This document shows, piece by piece, positions 11,351 through 26,300 of a stretch of DNA of 64,000 bases. This stretch comes from Tipula vernalis (lineage: Eukaryota > Arthropoda > Insecta > Diptera > Tipulidae). The DNA lies in assembly GCA_958295665.1 (NCBI GenBank), contig OY282560.1, positions 259,107,368 to 259,171,367 of the forward strand, in the 5' to 3' direction. A program made the position numbers and the translations under genes. The notes below the pieces were generated by a model, which had not been told where the DNA came from, made no database searches, and was given only the letters and a program-made list of their open reading frames with translations. Position 1 is the stretch's first letter. Every line of letters starts with the position of its first letter.

Positions 11351-14300
11351 ATGGCAAACAACAATCTATTTAATGTGGCCCGAAGTTGTGAATCATTGTC
11401 GACTGCAACAGCGGGAGCCGCCTCAAAAAAACAGCACTCCAATAACCTTCAATCACAGACGCATTCCATAGTATCGAGATCAACACCAAAACTAGTTCGA
11501 TTACCAATATCAACCAGCACAAAACGTTTAATGCAACGGGGGGGAGGTTATATCGATGATTGTAATTATATAAAATTAGATCGAGACCACTTTCAAATGA
11601 CTGGATCAAATGATGATATTGATGGTATTTTAGGGTAAGTTTATGTATAATTAATTGTGCGCGAGGCTATTTTTATAATACCCATATTATATTTAATCTA
11701 TAAATATGTAAAGTACATACATTGAACACATACTCCAGCTATAAATACATATATTTAATGATATAATTTACCCTCGTTTTGTGTGTTTACTTAACGTGTG
11801 CTGAACGGTTTATTGTATAAAAATTTAAAAGTAAAAATAGTTGACAGGGTGCGGTTATTAAAAGTATCAACACGATAAAATTTCTTGAACTGTCAATATT
11901 TATTGCAAAATATTATTGAGTGAGGTCAGCAACATTCATTTGAAGCAAGATAATTATTTCTAGAACGGAATATTTGTGTAACTTATATACATTACATACT
12001 ATTTAACAATTAATCTTCGACAAAATTTAAAAGGACCAAAACTTAGCTGTTTATATCATTTACAAAAATAAACATAAATAGTTATCATAAATTTACGTTA
12101 AATATATATTTATCTAAGATAAATTGTAAGTTCTAATTCTAAATATAGACACTATTTAGTTTGTTTTGAACGCTACCCCAAAAATTGTTTGTTTATTCAA
12201 ATTACTACAAAAAGATTAAACAGACATCGATCTCACCATCATTTATTATATTTATTGGTTCTTGCTGAACAGCATAACATATTGAAAGTGATGAGATGAG
12301 CGCAGAACGCAGAACTCTTAAAAAAATAAATCTCATTTAAATAATTACATGACACTTTGCGTATCGTAATTATTAGGAAATCTTATCACAATACCAGCAA
12401 AAAAAAATAGCAGTAAAGAATTGTGAACTGTTAAAGATTGTTGTCGTATCAACAACCGAGGTGAAAGTGTTTTTTTTTGTTAACTCAGTTATTAAATAAT
12501 TATTATGTTTATGGTCTTTTATGGTCTCGGAGAATAACGATCGATTAATGTGAAAATAATTGCGCGGTGAAAACAATATGATTCAGTGGCACCGAATTTT
12601 TAAAGGGCATTTTATCGTTAATATGTATATGTATATATGCATAGTTTATAATACCCATATTATATTTAATCTATAAATATGTAAAGCACTTTATTCAAGG
12701 GCATAGTGATACAATTTGACATTGATAATATTAAAGCAGAAATAAATAAAAACCAAATAATTCACTGAAAAGTAAAACCTTATTATTTATTTAAACTTTT
12801 TAATCTTATGATAAGCTGTTTGTACTGAGCTAGTGATTTTAGGTCATTGAACCATCTGTTGTTTAATTAAGTAAATTAATTAGCTATATTCTGTAGAATT
12901 CGATCTTAAAACAAAACTATCACCTATTTATCCATAACTTATTTGAACTATTAACTATTCAATAGCTATCTTCCAATGGAACAAATTTCCTACTTGCAAG
13001 TATTTGCGAGTAGATATCCAATGGAACTCAATTTGAAACTTCTACACCATCGATTTAGTATGAGTAGCTAGCTGCGAGTACCTCAAAGTACTTGTGACCT
13101 GCTTGCTGATGTCAATGGAAGATAGCTAATATTACATTTAAATTAGTTTAAAAACAGGCCAGATTGTTCGGTTTCTCCTGAACTATCTCAGGCGTTTTCT
13201 AGAAATGTTTAAATAGACGCTAGAGAAAAGCAATTGCTAAAGCAATGCTTTAATGCAGGTACATGGTGGTCAGAACAAATATTGTGTGGTGCACAGCCGA
13301 ACAATGTTCGAGGAGGTAAGAAGAAAAAGATGTAGAAAGTAGTGGGAATTATTAGGAACACTTTATTTGAGCAGAATATTTTAGCAATTTGACCTTAAGA
13401 AAATTGAAAATTATTTCACTCGAGGGCAAAAAGTAATTTCGGCCGAACATAATTTTAGGTAGCATAAGTAGTCAGGAAATTCGACATAAGGATGTATTCC
13501 AAGTAATTTCAAAAGAAACTGGAACTCAGTGGTTTCAACAAATTGTTCGCTCCTTTATTCTCTCTCTTATACTGAGATGTAAATTTTTATAAACAAAGAG
13601 AGATACTTTTAGCTTTAAAGCGAACTCTAGGTATATCTGGAGCGTTTAACTAGGCTCTCACTTGGCTTAGTACCTTAGTGAGCCTGATAGTTTATAATCA
13701 TCAAAAAAATATTTCCATATATTGGTCCCTGAAATAGTTGGTTCACTAAGCTATATACTTGGTTTTACTGCATGGGCTGAAAAATTTCCTGCATTGACAT
13801 TTAGATGAAGCTGTAATGAGTTATCATTATTAAATTTCCAAAATAGAATCGTTTATTAGGTACGCACCATATAAATTTCCTAGTCGATCTGTCGTTTAGT
13901 TTGCATTTCACAAGTATCAACATTGACGTATTCTGCATTTTGTTAAGAATAGATAAATCCTAAATTCGTGGTGCAATGCATTGTCTGTATTTGAAAGACT
14001 TATGTGAGTCTACATCATCCTAGGAAATTGTTCGTTTTTGGGTAGGTGAATTTAAACAAGGCTTCATAACGGTTTTTATGATGAACCTAAAAAAGGTGGC
14101 AATATCAGAAATGATTGGAAAAATTCATGATATTATATTGAGTGATGGTAAAGTGAAATTGGGTGAGATTGTTAGCATCATAAACCTTACAAAAGAACGT
14201 ACAGACCATTTGCATATGAAAAAGCTTAAAGCAAAATGGATGCCTGGTTCGCTCAATATCGTTAAAAAACGCGAACGAGTAACCACTTCATAGCAATGTT

Positions 14301-17300
14301 TGGACATGTTAAAACATAATAAGGAGGATATTTTGGGTTGATTATGGATGGAACCTGTTCAAATCAACCAAGAACACAGTAATCAACTGAACTTTTCAGC
14401 CCGTGTGGTAGGGTAGGTTAATTTCTAATTTTATTGTCGTTCATAGTGAACTTCTACAAAATATTAAAATCTCTAAATCAAAGATTCGAGGACGTCCTTA
14501 TTGTTTAAATAATAGGAGAATACTTGATTTAGTAACAAGCTTTATGTTCGAGATAAAAAATTCCAAAGTTGTGTTCGAAAATAGAAAAATTTTCGAAAAT
14601 CACTTTACTTAAAGCTATTTTTAGTTTTAGTTTGGCTGATATTATAGCTAGCGTATACATCGACATTTATTCAAAATTAATTCATTTAAATTAATTTGTT
14701 GATCGTAAATTTTGCGACTGACCTTTATTTCTTTTGACCTAATTAGGACCACAACAATTGAATAATTTAAAAAAATACGTTTGTGAAGTTTCTTTTTAGA
14801 TGAAAAAACATTTTATAATCTAGTGAATATATATTTGCAATATACATTCGATTATTACTTCTCGTCGCCATCCCATTATACTTATGCCTTATACAACTCT
14901 AATTCGTAATGAGTTTATATAGATAAATAGAATTGATTATTAAAAACCCGTTAGTATATTTCCCATAGTTTATAGGCGGTAATTAACTCATGCCATTGTA
15001 TAAATATAAACAGAAATACCTAATATGACTTTACTACTACAGTGTGCTGTTTTACCATTTGATATCGTAAAACCTAAATCTCATCTAAACAATAAACTTT
15101 TGTCTAAATAATTTGATGAACGTTCATGAGAAAAACCAGACTCATCATCATCGTATATGATCAACATGAAACATTATGTTGGGTTTCAATGTAAAGTTAA
15201 TGGAAAAACAGAAATCCGTAATGCATTTTCGAGATTCAATTTTTTTCCTATTTGTTATTATTTTTTACTTTTTTTTAATTTTATTTATTTTTTGTTGTTA
15301 AAAATAGATGGAATACATTTTTTATTCGATTTTTCACTCTTCAACCATTAACAGGGTACAAAATTTCCGACTACATCATACCGCATTAAAACATAATCAT
15401 TCAACGGAAGTAAGTCGTATCAATCGTATGTTTCAAAATAAATCGACTGTTGCTGAAGCGTCTACTACAACTACAACAGATACAGTTGATGCTGGTGAAA
15501 ACAATAAACCCAACCGTAATCAGTTTTCCATAATGAATCGTGGAGATAAGATGAAGGTGAATAATAATGTAAATGATTCAGCAATGCAGGAAAATATGAA
15601 AATCATATCTCAAATACAGCAGCGATTAGCGTTGCGTGACGAACAAAAATACCGTGATAATTTATTGATTGACGCTCAAATATATTCGTGAGTATTTTTA
15701 TTTTATATGAGTTTTAGAATTGAGTTAATATTAAATATTGTTTTGTTTACAGAAATATTGAAGAACAAATTCAACATTTAACATTGGGCGATGAGACCGA
15801 TTGTGATTTGGAGCGAAGTTTTTCTGAAGCGGATATATTAAAATTTTCCAAATACAATCGTCATAATGAGGATAATGCTGATGATGATGATGACGATGAT
15901 GATGGTGGTGGCGATGGTAACGAGACGGAAGTTATTTATGCGGTCGTTGACCTAAAAGATAAACATGCACGAAGGGCTAAGCTAAAAGAAAATACGGGAA
16001 GAGAAAGGCCACATAGTTTTACTGTACCAAATAATGATTATGAAGAGGTAAGAGAAAATTTTTTTTTACATAAATATGAAATATGTACAAGTATACAATG
16101 TATACGTACTCGGAACATATTTTTTTTGTGTTTATTCAATGTTTTGTTTGTTATTTTAATAATTGACTAGATTAATGAAGTTGGTTATTTATTTTGAGTG
16201 TGTCTCTTATTATGTATACATTTACATAATGTAATCTACAAATGTACTTTAGAAAATTATTTTTTGAAATCAAAATTTTTTAATGTAAAATTTGTTTACA
16301 AAAACGAAATCCTTGCGGCAATTTTATTTGGAAAGAGTGGCAATAGTATTTAGGCAAATCGCTACAACGTGAGTACAACACATCGCGGTTTATGTGATTA
16401 ATTTTATGATGTTTCATATTTTTACATAGGCAAAAGTGCGTCTTAATATTGTCTTTGTTGGACCATCTTGTTCAAGTACAAAAACTTACAATTTTTTAAG
16501 TTAGATATACACTGTATCAAAAAATTGTCCTTACAGCACTCCGTTAAGGAAACATTGATAAGAAAAACAATTAGAAATCAAACAAAAAAATCAGTTTTTA
16601 TTTTTTTTAATCTCAAACTACATTTAAGAACCTGAAAATAATAATAATCATGGTATAAAATAATTTACTTTCACTTTTGATATGATTTACTATTTAAACA
16701 GCCTAAAACGATGTCAAAGAATTGTCTGTGTATACACACAAAGAAGTTGATGGAATTTGGTAAAAAAAATTAGGTCTAAAATTTAGTGTAGTAACTTATT
16801 CATGCAATGACACTTTGCAACCTTCTTTTCATTGAGAAAGCCAACTTCCGGAGCTATTTTGGGGCTATTTTTGGCCTATTCCTCCACAATGACCCGCCTT
16901 AAATATTCCTTACCGCTAATTTTGTGTTCACGGATTTTTCGTTCCAAATAATGCCATAAATTATGAATAGGGTTAAGTTCTGGAGGCTGAAGAATATGAG
17001 AGACTTTTGACGTACCAAAATATTCAAATAATCAAGCCTGTTCATTATGGTTTCAATGAAGGTTAAATGTGCTACAGCCCTTCAGCTAAAAACTCTCGAA
17101 ACCACTATACTTCCGCCACCGTGCGTTTTACTCAAGTTCAGTGTTAGGTTTCCGCGCATCATAACTCATCAATCTAAACCAAAAACGTTAAATTTACTTA
17201 CGTCCTATGAAATAACATTTTTCCAGAACTTTTTGGGCTCACTCACATTTTTTTTCGACAAATATATTTGTTGCGTGCCGCACATCACGATACTCTTGTT

Positions 17301-20300
17301 TATGCAAAATATTGCGTTTTGTCTGAGGTTTTGTCGCTATTTTTTCACATTGATAAACTTTGACAGCGATCGTTGGGGCTCTAAGCTTTCTATTCTGTTT
17401 CATTTTCCTCTCTATTAGACATACTTGACGTTCGTTCAGCTTTCGTTTGTGACCACGCCCAGGAACCATCTCCAGGGATTTGGTTTTTTGGAAGTTCTGG
17501 ATCGATCGAGTTCTGGGCAATCAATTATTTTGGAAATTTCCGATAAACTTTTACCTTCATTCTCCAATTTAATGATGAATTTTTTTGATTTCTACACTAA
17601 TTTTGGTACGAGAATCACATATTTATGTAGTTGTAATTTACAGTTAATTGAAAATAGGAGTACAACAAATAATAATAAATTGTTAATGTGCTAGTGTTAA
17701 TTTTGACAAAACGGCAAGTGTACGGACAATTATTTGGCATCGTTTTAGGCTGTTTAAGAATATGGCTGATTATTATTTTCTTCTAAATGTAATTTGAGTT
17801 CGTAATTGTTTTTAATCAATGTTTCTTTAACCGAGTGGGGAACGGACAATTTTTTCAGACAGTGTACATTTTTAAATTTCCAGAATCAATGTTGGAATTC
17901 CGTAAATGTTGAGAATTAATATCGATAATAAACCTACAATGCTGAAAATAGTACCTACATATTAGCAAATTCGTGTACTCAATTTGTAGTTAAAGCAAAT
18001 ATCTTTTTCGTGTCCTTATTGGAAAAAAGCGGAAAAAGCGTGTTTTTCCGGTAGAAAACGGTGAAGAAAACTGCTAACACTTTTCTTTAAAAAAACACTA
18101 TGATTTTTGCGTTTTTGACTTTTAATTATTGGTTTACTGCGATGGTTTCGTTAAACTTTATGCTTACGTTCTTTGATCTGAACTTAATTAATTCTTTTAT
18201 TTGAAAAATTAAGGTTCAAATAAATGGCATCCGTTCCGCTCGGTTTTATTCGTCCCAATTTACTCTGTAAATTTGAATGAAAGACTAAAACTTCGATATT
18301 AAGAATGAAATAGAATGAAATGAATGGCTTATTGGAATAAAATTTTAAATTTTTGAGTAGGCGAAACAACCGAGGCAGAGCAGATAAAAGCGAACGGAAC
18401 GTAACTGTATTTCCACAAAATCCACTTGTATTCTATGCCGAAATGTGTAACTAATCCACTTGTATTTTATGTCTTCAAAACTCTAATAAAAACTCCTTCA
18501 TATACTTTTCCACACATAAATTATTTTATTTAATTCTTTAATTTTTAATATATTCTTCGTAATGGACTGTATTTTTTTCTTCGTTTCGTTCTATTCCACT
18601 ACTATACCACGAATGACGTTTCAATTTCTTCTTTTGTCCACTTTTCCCTACATACCAAAATTATATAAAACAAATTGAAGTCAACTTCATTGTGACAATT
18701 CTAAACCTATATACCAAAATTTACTTCATTCTTAACATTCTGCCGGCCTTGGAAAGGTTAAGCCTTTCCAACATCCTGGCTAACAAAACAATTAAAATTG
18801 ATTGATGTATAACTAATTTAAATAAATTAGAACATTACAATTACATTTTTACTCAATAGGTAATTTGCATACTTTGTGAATCGCTCTATCGATTCTACCA
18901 TTCGGTGTTTTAATCTTCGCCACTCGAACGTTTCCATCTGGTCCGCTGACTGTTGCCTCAACCCGTGCCATTAACCATCGCGACGGTGGTATATTGTCTT
19001 CATGTACCAACACAAATTCATTCTCTCGTAAATTGTCTCGATCGGTCTTCCATTTCGTTTTCTCTTGAAGAGTCGTTATGTACTCCTTGGCAAACCTTTT
19101 CCAGAAGTGCTGCAAAATTTGACATTTCTGCTTCCAATATGACAATCTGTTACTATATACTTTAGTAACATCGGCATCCACAATCGTGTTGATAGGACCT
19201 CCAGTTAAAAAATGTCCTGGAATTAAAGACTCCAAATTACGAGGATCAGATGATGGTGGTGATAGAGGGCGTGAATTGAGGATTCCCTCAATTTCCACGC
19301 TTAAAGTTGAAAATTGCTCTAAAGTCAGTATCTGGTCACCAACCACTTTTTTGAAGTGTGTCTTAAACAAATGCACTGCAGCCTCCCAGAGTCCACCAAA
19401 ATGTGGGGCTCTAGGGGGAATAAACTTCCATGTGATGTTTTCACTAGCATAAAACCGGAGCACGTCATCATCGGCACCTTTTATTAGTTTCTCCATCTGT
19501 TGTAGTTGCTTGTTAGCCCCTATAAAATTCCCACCATTATCGCTGTACATATATAATTGAACTTCGTCCTCTTCTTGCAAAGAACCTCTTTAAACATTCG
19601 ATAAATGATGCGCTCGTTGCATCCTCCACCAGTTCCAAATGTATTGCTTTACTCACAAAACATACAAATACGCTGATATAAATCTTGTGATGAGTGTATT
19701 TACATTGTCCTTTATATTTAACCAAAACCGGTCCGCAGTAGTCCACACCTACCACATTGAATGGTCTTGCTACCAACTTTAGTCTATCGGCTGGTATATT
19801 ACTCCCATTATTTGCTCTTCCATTTTAGGCTTAAACCTAATGCACGGCAAACATTTTCGGATGACTTTCTTAATGGTATTTCTTCCATTGATTATCTAAA
19901 ACTGCTGACGAATTGATGACAGTGTCAGTTGAACACCAGAATGATTGTTCTTAGCATGAACATCTCGTATTAGAAGCGTTGTAAAATGACTGTCTTGTGG
20001 CAATAATAATCGATGTTTCTGATCGTAATCCATGTCGCGCAGTTTTAATCGGCCTCCAACTCTCAACATTTTTTCGCTGTCAACAAATGGAGATAGACCC
20101 GTCAATCTACTACCCTCGGGCGAAGGTTTCCCCTTAATGATTGAACTAATTTCTTTATGAAAGCTACAACTCTGAACTGTCCGAACAATTGACCATACCG
20201 CGATATTCAACTCATCCGCTTCTACGATTTTTCCTCGACAAATATTAAATCCTCTACATTTATTTATGAATCTATAACCACCAAGCTACCACACGCTTTA

Positions 20301-23300
20301 GGTAAACTGTCATATCTCTGTATATTAAAAACATCCACACCGTGAGTAATTACCAATGATAAGTTGTGGCTAACCTTAGTTTCAGGCACTGCGTGAACAT
20401 TTTTGACTTGGACAATACTCAATGGCCATTCTGACTCTGACTTCATTAAAAATTTAGGCCCAAACCACCAATTATGATCAGACAACCAATCTTGTGGCAT
20501 TACACCTCTCGAAACACAATCTGCAGGGTTATCTTTTGCTCTAATATGTCTAAACTTCATGTTACTACTATTACTCAAAATTTCACTTACTCTATTTGCC
20601 ACAAATGTCTTTAAGCTATGAGGTGGAATTTTTAATCACGATATAGCAATAGTGGAATCTGACCATAACACAATTTGATCAAAGTTCAGCTGTAACGACT
20701 TCAAAACTTTTTGCACTAATTTCACTAATAATAATATGGCATTCAATTCAAGTCTAGGTAGCGAAACAACCATAAGTGGAGCCACTCTAGGTTTACTACA
20801 CACCAAATTACAGATTACCGACTTATTATTACATACACATCTTAAATACACACATGCACCATATGCCGCCTGCGACGCATCACTAGAACCATGAATTTCT
20901 ATTTTCATAAGGTTATCCAGGACAATACATCTATTGAATTTAATTTCGTCAACTTTATTCAAATTAGTTCTATAATCCAACCACCACGATACTAAATGAT
21001 CAGGCAAACATGAATCCCAATCAAATTTCTCTAACCATATTTTTTGAATAAATATTTTTGCCAATATTAATTTTTTATACTAATGATAGGAGATAACACT
21101 CCTAATGGATCGAAAATTTTACTAATATCAGACAGAATTGATCGCTTAGTAATACTCGTTTCGCTAGCAATGGGCTGAACTAAATCCTCAAACTCGTTCG
21201 ACTTGTGCAACCATCTGATACCCAACATCATGATAGTTTCATTTATATTCAGATAATTTTCATTTTCTTGATCTTCTTTTTTAATTGTTCCTAAAAATGC
21301 CTCTGAATTCGAGCAACATTTTCTAAGTTTCATCCCTGCTGATGCGAACATCCCAACTAATTCGTCATGAATTTTATATGCTTCGGTTAAAGTGTTACAA
21401 CCTGATAATAAGTCGTCGACGTAAAAGTCCATTTTTGTTATGTGTGCAGCTAATGGAAATTTAGTAGCTTCATCGGTGGCCAATTGCTGTATTACACGGG
21501 TAGCCAAGTACGGCGCCGAAGCTGTCCCATAAGTGACAGTCTTAAGCTCATATATTTTTAACTCATCATTATTCGACTCTCGCCAATAAATTTTTTGAAA
21601 TTTGTGATCGCTACTATCAATTTTTATCATTCTATACATCTTTTCAACATCAGCTGAGAAAACTATTTGATGTATTCTAAATCTTAAAACTATGGGGAAC
21701 AGATCTTCTTGGACGACAGGTCCGACCATAAGTAAATCATTCAACGATAAATGGGAAGTGGTCTTTGCCGATGCATCGTACACAACTATTCACTTAGTTG
21801 CACTACTAGAAGGGTGAAGCACTTCCAAATGAGGAACCACATACTCAGCACTACCATCAACCTCTTTATCATTGCTGACACACATGTGTCCCATTTCCTC
21901 ATATTCACGCATAAAATTTATATATTGCGTTTTAAGTTCTACATTGTTCTGTAATTACCGCTCTACACTAAAGAATCTTCTTTTTGCCATTTTTCGATAA
22001 TCTCCCAACAAATTAGGATCATGTTTAAATGGCAACTTGACTACATATGTCCCACTAGCGTCTCTCTGATGTGTATCTACAAACATTTTCTCACATTCTT
22101 CTTCTTCCTTACTCAACACCTTTTTGTTATCACAGCATTCCAATTCCCAAAATTTTTCTAATAATTTATTATTATCTACTAAACTTTGGTTAACTTCACT
22201 AGCTAAAAAGAAATTGCTGTTTTCACATCCAACGCCCACATTTTCACCAACAACCCATCCAAAGAGAGTATTGTGGAGAACTGGCAATCCATTTTTTAAT
22301 TTTAATTTGTCTGATTTGAGAATGTCCCAGAAACATTCACTTCCTATTAAAATGTCTACTGCTAATATAATGTTGGGTGGTAAACACCATCTTGAAATAT
22401 TAATAAATTGGCAGAGTAACCCGTTACTGATTTCATCTACTATTAAAAAAATATTTATCAACCCTTGATTGAATCGACGTTTCTATTTTATGAGATACTT
22501 CTGTTTTAGAACCATTTATTCCCGAAATATTATTAAAATCTTTTTCTGATTTGATTTGCAATCTTTGCGCCAACCCTTTGGTCATAAAATTACTATGAGA
22601 CGCCGAATCTAATAATGTTCTGCATAACATATATTTATTTTTTACGTCCCCCACTAAAATCATTGCAGTAGTTAAAATTACCTGGCGATGCACAATTTCT
22701 TTGCATAAAAAATTTAATTTCGAAATTTCGTTGTCCGTTGCCTTTGAATTTATGTCGGTTTCAAGCACCTTATGATCCTTTAACGACTGGGTTTCCGCTT
22801 TGCGGCTCAATGACATACCCCTGTGCAAAAGCACATGATGTTTCCATTTACACAATCTACAGGGATTAGCCGAACAATTTCTTACCAAATGTTGGCCACT
22901 AAAACAATTCAAACATCTAAACGCGTTTCTAACTCTTTCATGCCTCTCTTCAGGCGACAAGCTACGAAATTCAAAACAATTTTCTAAATTATGATTTCTT
23001 TTTCTACAAATAGGACAACTATCATCATATTTAAATGCATCATCCGCTTTTGTGATAACCGCAAACGTTTTTGAAGATTTAATAGTACCCTGGTTAGGTG
23101 AATTAAAATTTGATTTTTGTTTGAACATGTTTAGCGGCTTACGATGGGTCTCTACTGTTGACAAAACACGACATCTATTTTGCAAAAATTCAGAAAACTC
23201 TTTCCAAGAAGGCAGAGCATCTTTTTTCTGCTGAGCTTCCCATAATTTACGAGTATCCTCATCCAAACGCAAGGTTACAATGTGAATTATCACCATGTCC

Positions 23301-26300
23301 CACTTATCGACCTCCATATCCAACTTTCGCAGCGACCGCAAATGAATTTCACAATTATCAATTAAATTCTGCAACTCTTTGCCAGTGACCTTGCTAACAA
23401 ATTGTAACTTAAATAACACCTATATATATGTCTCGATCAATAATTTTTTATTTTCATACCTATCAAACAAAGATTGCCATGCACACTCAAAACCATCTTC
23501 AGAAAACTCTATTTTTTCTATAACCTTTTTTGCGTCTCCTACCACAAACATATTCAAATACCACATTCTCTCAATACACTTTACTGCGCCGGTTTACAGA
23601 CACGAGCCGATAGGCGAGTGTCGTAAATCATCTGAGTGAATAACAGCCCATTATATGCGAGTAGAATACGATACTTTGTCCACGTCCGATAAAAAATTGT
23701 ATTTTATTATTGAATCCTTTAAATAAACCTAAAATAATTTCCGTCGACATTTTGACGTCTCAGTTTAATAATAATGAAAATGCCAAGAGACTACTAGATA
23801 AAATTTCAAAAATGAAATTTTCACTTGGTAGTAGTGAATAATGGAAGAAGGGACTACTAGATAAACTAGCAGTGAATAATGAATATCATTATAATTGAAG
23901 AAACAAACGTTTAATGAGTATATCATCAGAGCACCCTGTATTTTATAGAGCCATAATCAAAAAATCTGAGCTTTTATAAGGGAATTAGAAACGAGGATTA
24001 TTATCATAGTAAAACACACAAAACATATGGGAAATCACTTTTTTTCCTAAGACAAATTTTTAAATGAAAACGTTACAAATTCTTCATTATGATTTCTGAA
24101 ATACTTTCATAAATGTTTGGATTTCAACATATATGAATGTCGTTTAAGTAAATCGTTTTCATTTTCTTGTAATAATTGATTTATTTAAACCAAAATATAA
24201 AAAAAATTCATAACAACAGCATTCTGGTCAAATTAAAATAAAAGCTTACTACGATTCGTTTGGTCATTAAGTCAATCTACATTACATAGATGGCAGTGAT
24301 GGCCGTAAAAATTTGGAAAAATCGTACCAAAAATTACCACCTGGGGAAATTTCAAGTTCAAAAATTGTAGAAAAAGCAAAACAAATTCACAAAATATAGG
24401 AACGTGTGATAATTTTGCGATTAAATAATTTTTTTTCGTATTTTTCTGTAACCATTTTAGACATCTTACGTACACTAGTAAAACTAAAGATAAATTTAGC
24501 TAGTATTATTTTAATTTGTCAGAGCCAACTTTGATGTATTTGAAAGTTCGAAAAAATATATTTTAGACATAATTTAATTTTAATATTTCTGGAATTAATA
24601 TTTACTTAATACCAATATGGCCTTCTTATATATTGTTCTTAAAGATATGTAGAAAACTTTTATATAAACATTTTATAATATTTTTGCTTTTTTCATTGAA
24701 AAACTTGAAGCTAAAAAACATCATTTTTACTATGGATTCCTATGGAAATCAGTGAAAAGTTATACCACTAAAAAAGCTTCTAAAAAATACGTCATTAAGA
24801 TTATGGCTCTATACTCTAGAAGGCTCTAATATCATAAGTTAGTCGTGGACAAAGTGTATTAAGTAAGCTTTTGTTCGCGGAGAAAAGAAATTTAAACTCA
24901 CAAAGAAAATAAATCTAAACTCACATAAAGTAGTCACGGATTATATCAAAGCAACCTAGATTATACAAAGCCATAGTCTAAAAGACCAAGCTTTTATAAA
25001 GGAATTAAAAACGAGGAAAAACTAAACTTTTCAGAGTAAAACACACCAAACATATGGAAAATCACTTTTTTTCCTAAGACAAATTTTTAAATGTAAACGT
25101 TACAAATTCTTAATTATGATTTCTGAAATATTTTCATAAATGTTTGAATTTCAACATATATAAATGTCGTTTAAATAAATCATTTTTATTTTCTTGCTTG
25201 TAATAATTGATTCATTTAAACCAAAATTAAACAAAAAATTCATAGCAACAGCATTCTGGCCAAATTTAAATAAAAGGTTACCTACTACAAATAGATCACA
25301 TAGATGACAGTGATGGCCATATAAAATTACCATATGAGAAAATTGTAGGAAAAGCAAAAGACATTCATAAAATATCAAGAACGTTTAATAATTTTTTGAT
25401 TAAATTTTATTTTCGTATTTTTCTGTAAACATTTTAGACATCTTATAAGCTTATAGCTTTTTAATTGAATTTTCAATAATATTTATTCTAAAATTTAAAC
25501 CTATTCTTAAAACTAATTAAATTATGGCATTTTCGGTCTTCCCCCACTACTTGTGGTGGTGTTTATTATGGACGCGGTGAATCTCATATTTTACAAATTC
25601 CACGTAATCTTCAAAACATGAAATTTCGAATTGCATTTTAATGTTCCTAATAGAAAAGAAAGAATGAATTTTAATATTTTCAATAATAAATAACCAGTTA
25701 TTTATTAAAAGCTTACCAAATAGAGTTCTGTGTAAATTTTTGAATGATGAACAATTCAGTCGAACTTCAATAGCACCTATTCTGGAATTATTTGCTGTTG
25801 AACACCTACATTTTTCAAAAAGAGTAACCTGTAAATAAAATAAAAATTCAATTAATTAAGGCAAGTAATTATAATATCAATTGTTTTTATAAAAAGCCTT
25901 CACCAAATCTTTTTCGGCACACTTCGGCTTATCGAATCACATTTCTAATCAGCGTATTGCTGAGAAAAGAATGAAACTGCTTTAAATGAAAGAAAAACTG
26001 TTATAAAATAATATACCCATCTGTTCTGCAGTAATTACTTCGGCTTGATAAAACTCCTGCCAAATATAAAGTTTCGTCGGGTTTGATTAACATATTTTGG
26101 TAAATTTGTAGCTTCATCTTCTTCTAACACTTCCGCAATAAATAAATCGTGAGCATGTTTCAATTGTTCGAGTCCAGTACGCAGAAGTTCTAAGAAAGTT
26201 CTAGAACTCTTTTATAATGGTATTCCATCAATCCCAACATCTAGATCTATTGCTTTATTCTCAGTTTATTCATTTATAAACATTGGAAATTTTTCGATAT

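Larger units (their letters stand above)
18160..23590 (-). mobile_element. BEL/Pao LTR retrotransposon, lacking 5' end
   Basis: A BEL/Pao element lies antisense in the long intron. In its own direction it has part of gag (from about 23580), zinc knuckles, protease, reverse transcriptase, RNase H and integrase, ending at 18849. The stretch 18160-18848 should hold the 3' untranslated end and LTR; a GGCCGGCAGA-type purine-rich stretch sits near 18745 on the minus strand. I find no second LTR copy near 23600-24000, and gag similarity stops abruptly near 23580, so the 5' end appears deleted. Several stops and frame changes interrupt the polyprotein. Confidence 0.88.

Noticed and set aside
17047..17418. 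123-residue open frame, plus strand
   Set aside because: It is the antisense shadow of the Tc1-like transposase pseudogene on the minus strand.
18953..19452. Open frames on the plus strand over the BEL integrase
   Set aside because: The minus strand carries clear integrase motifs; these are shadows.
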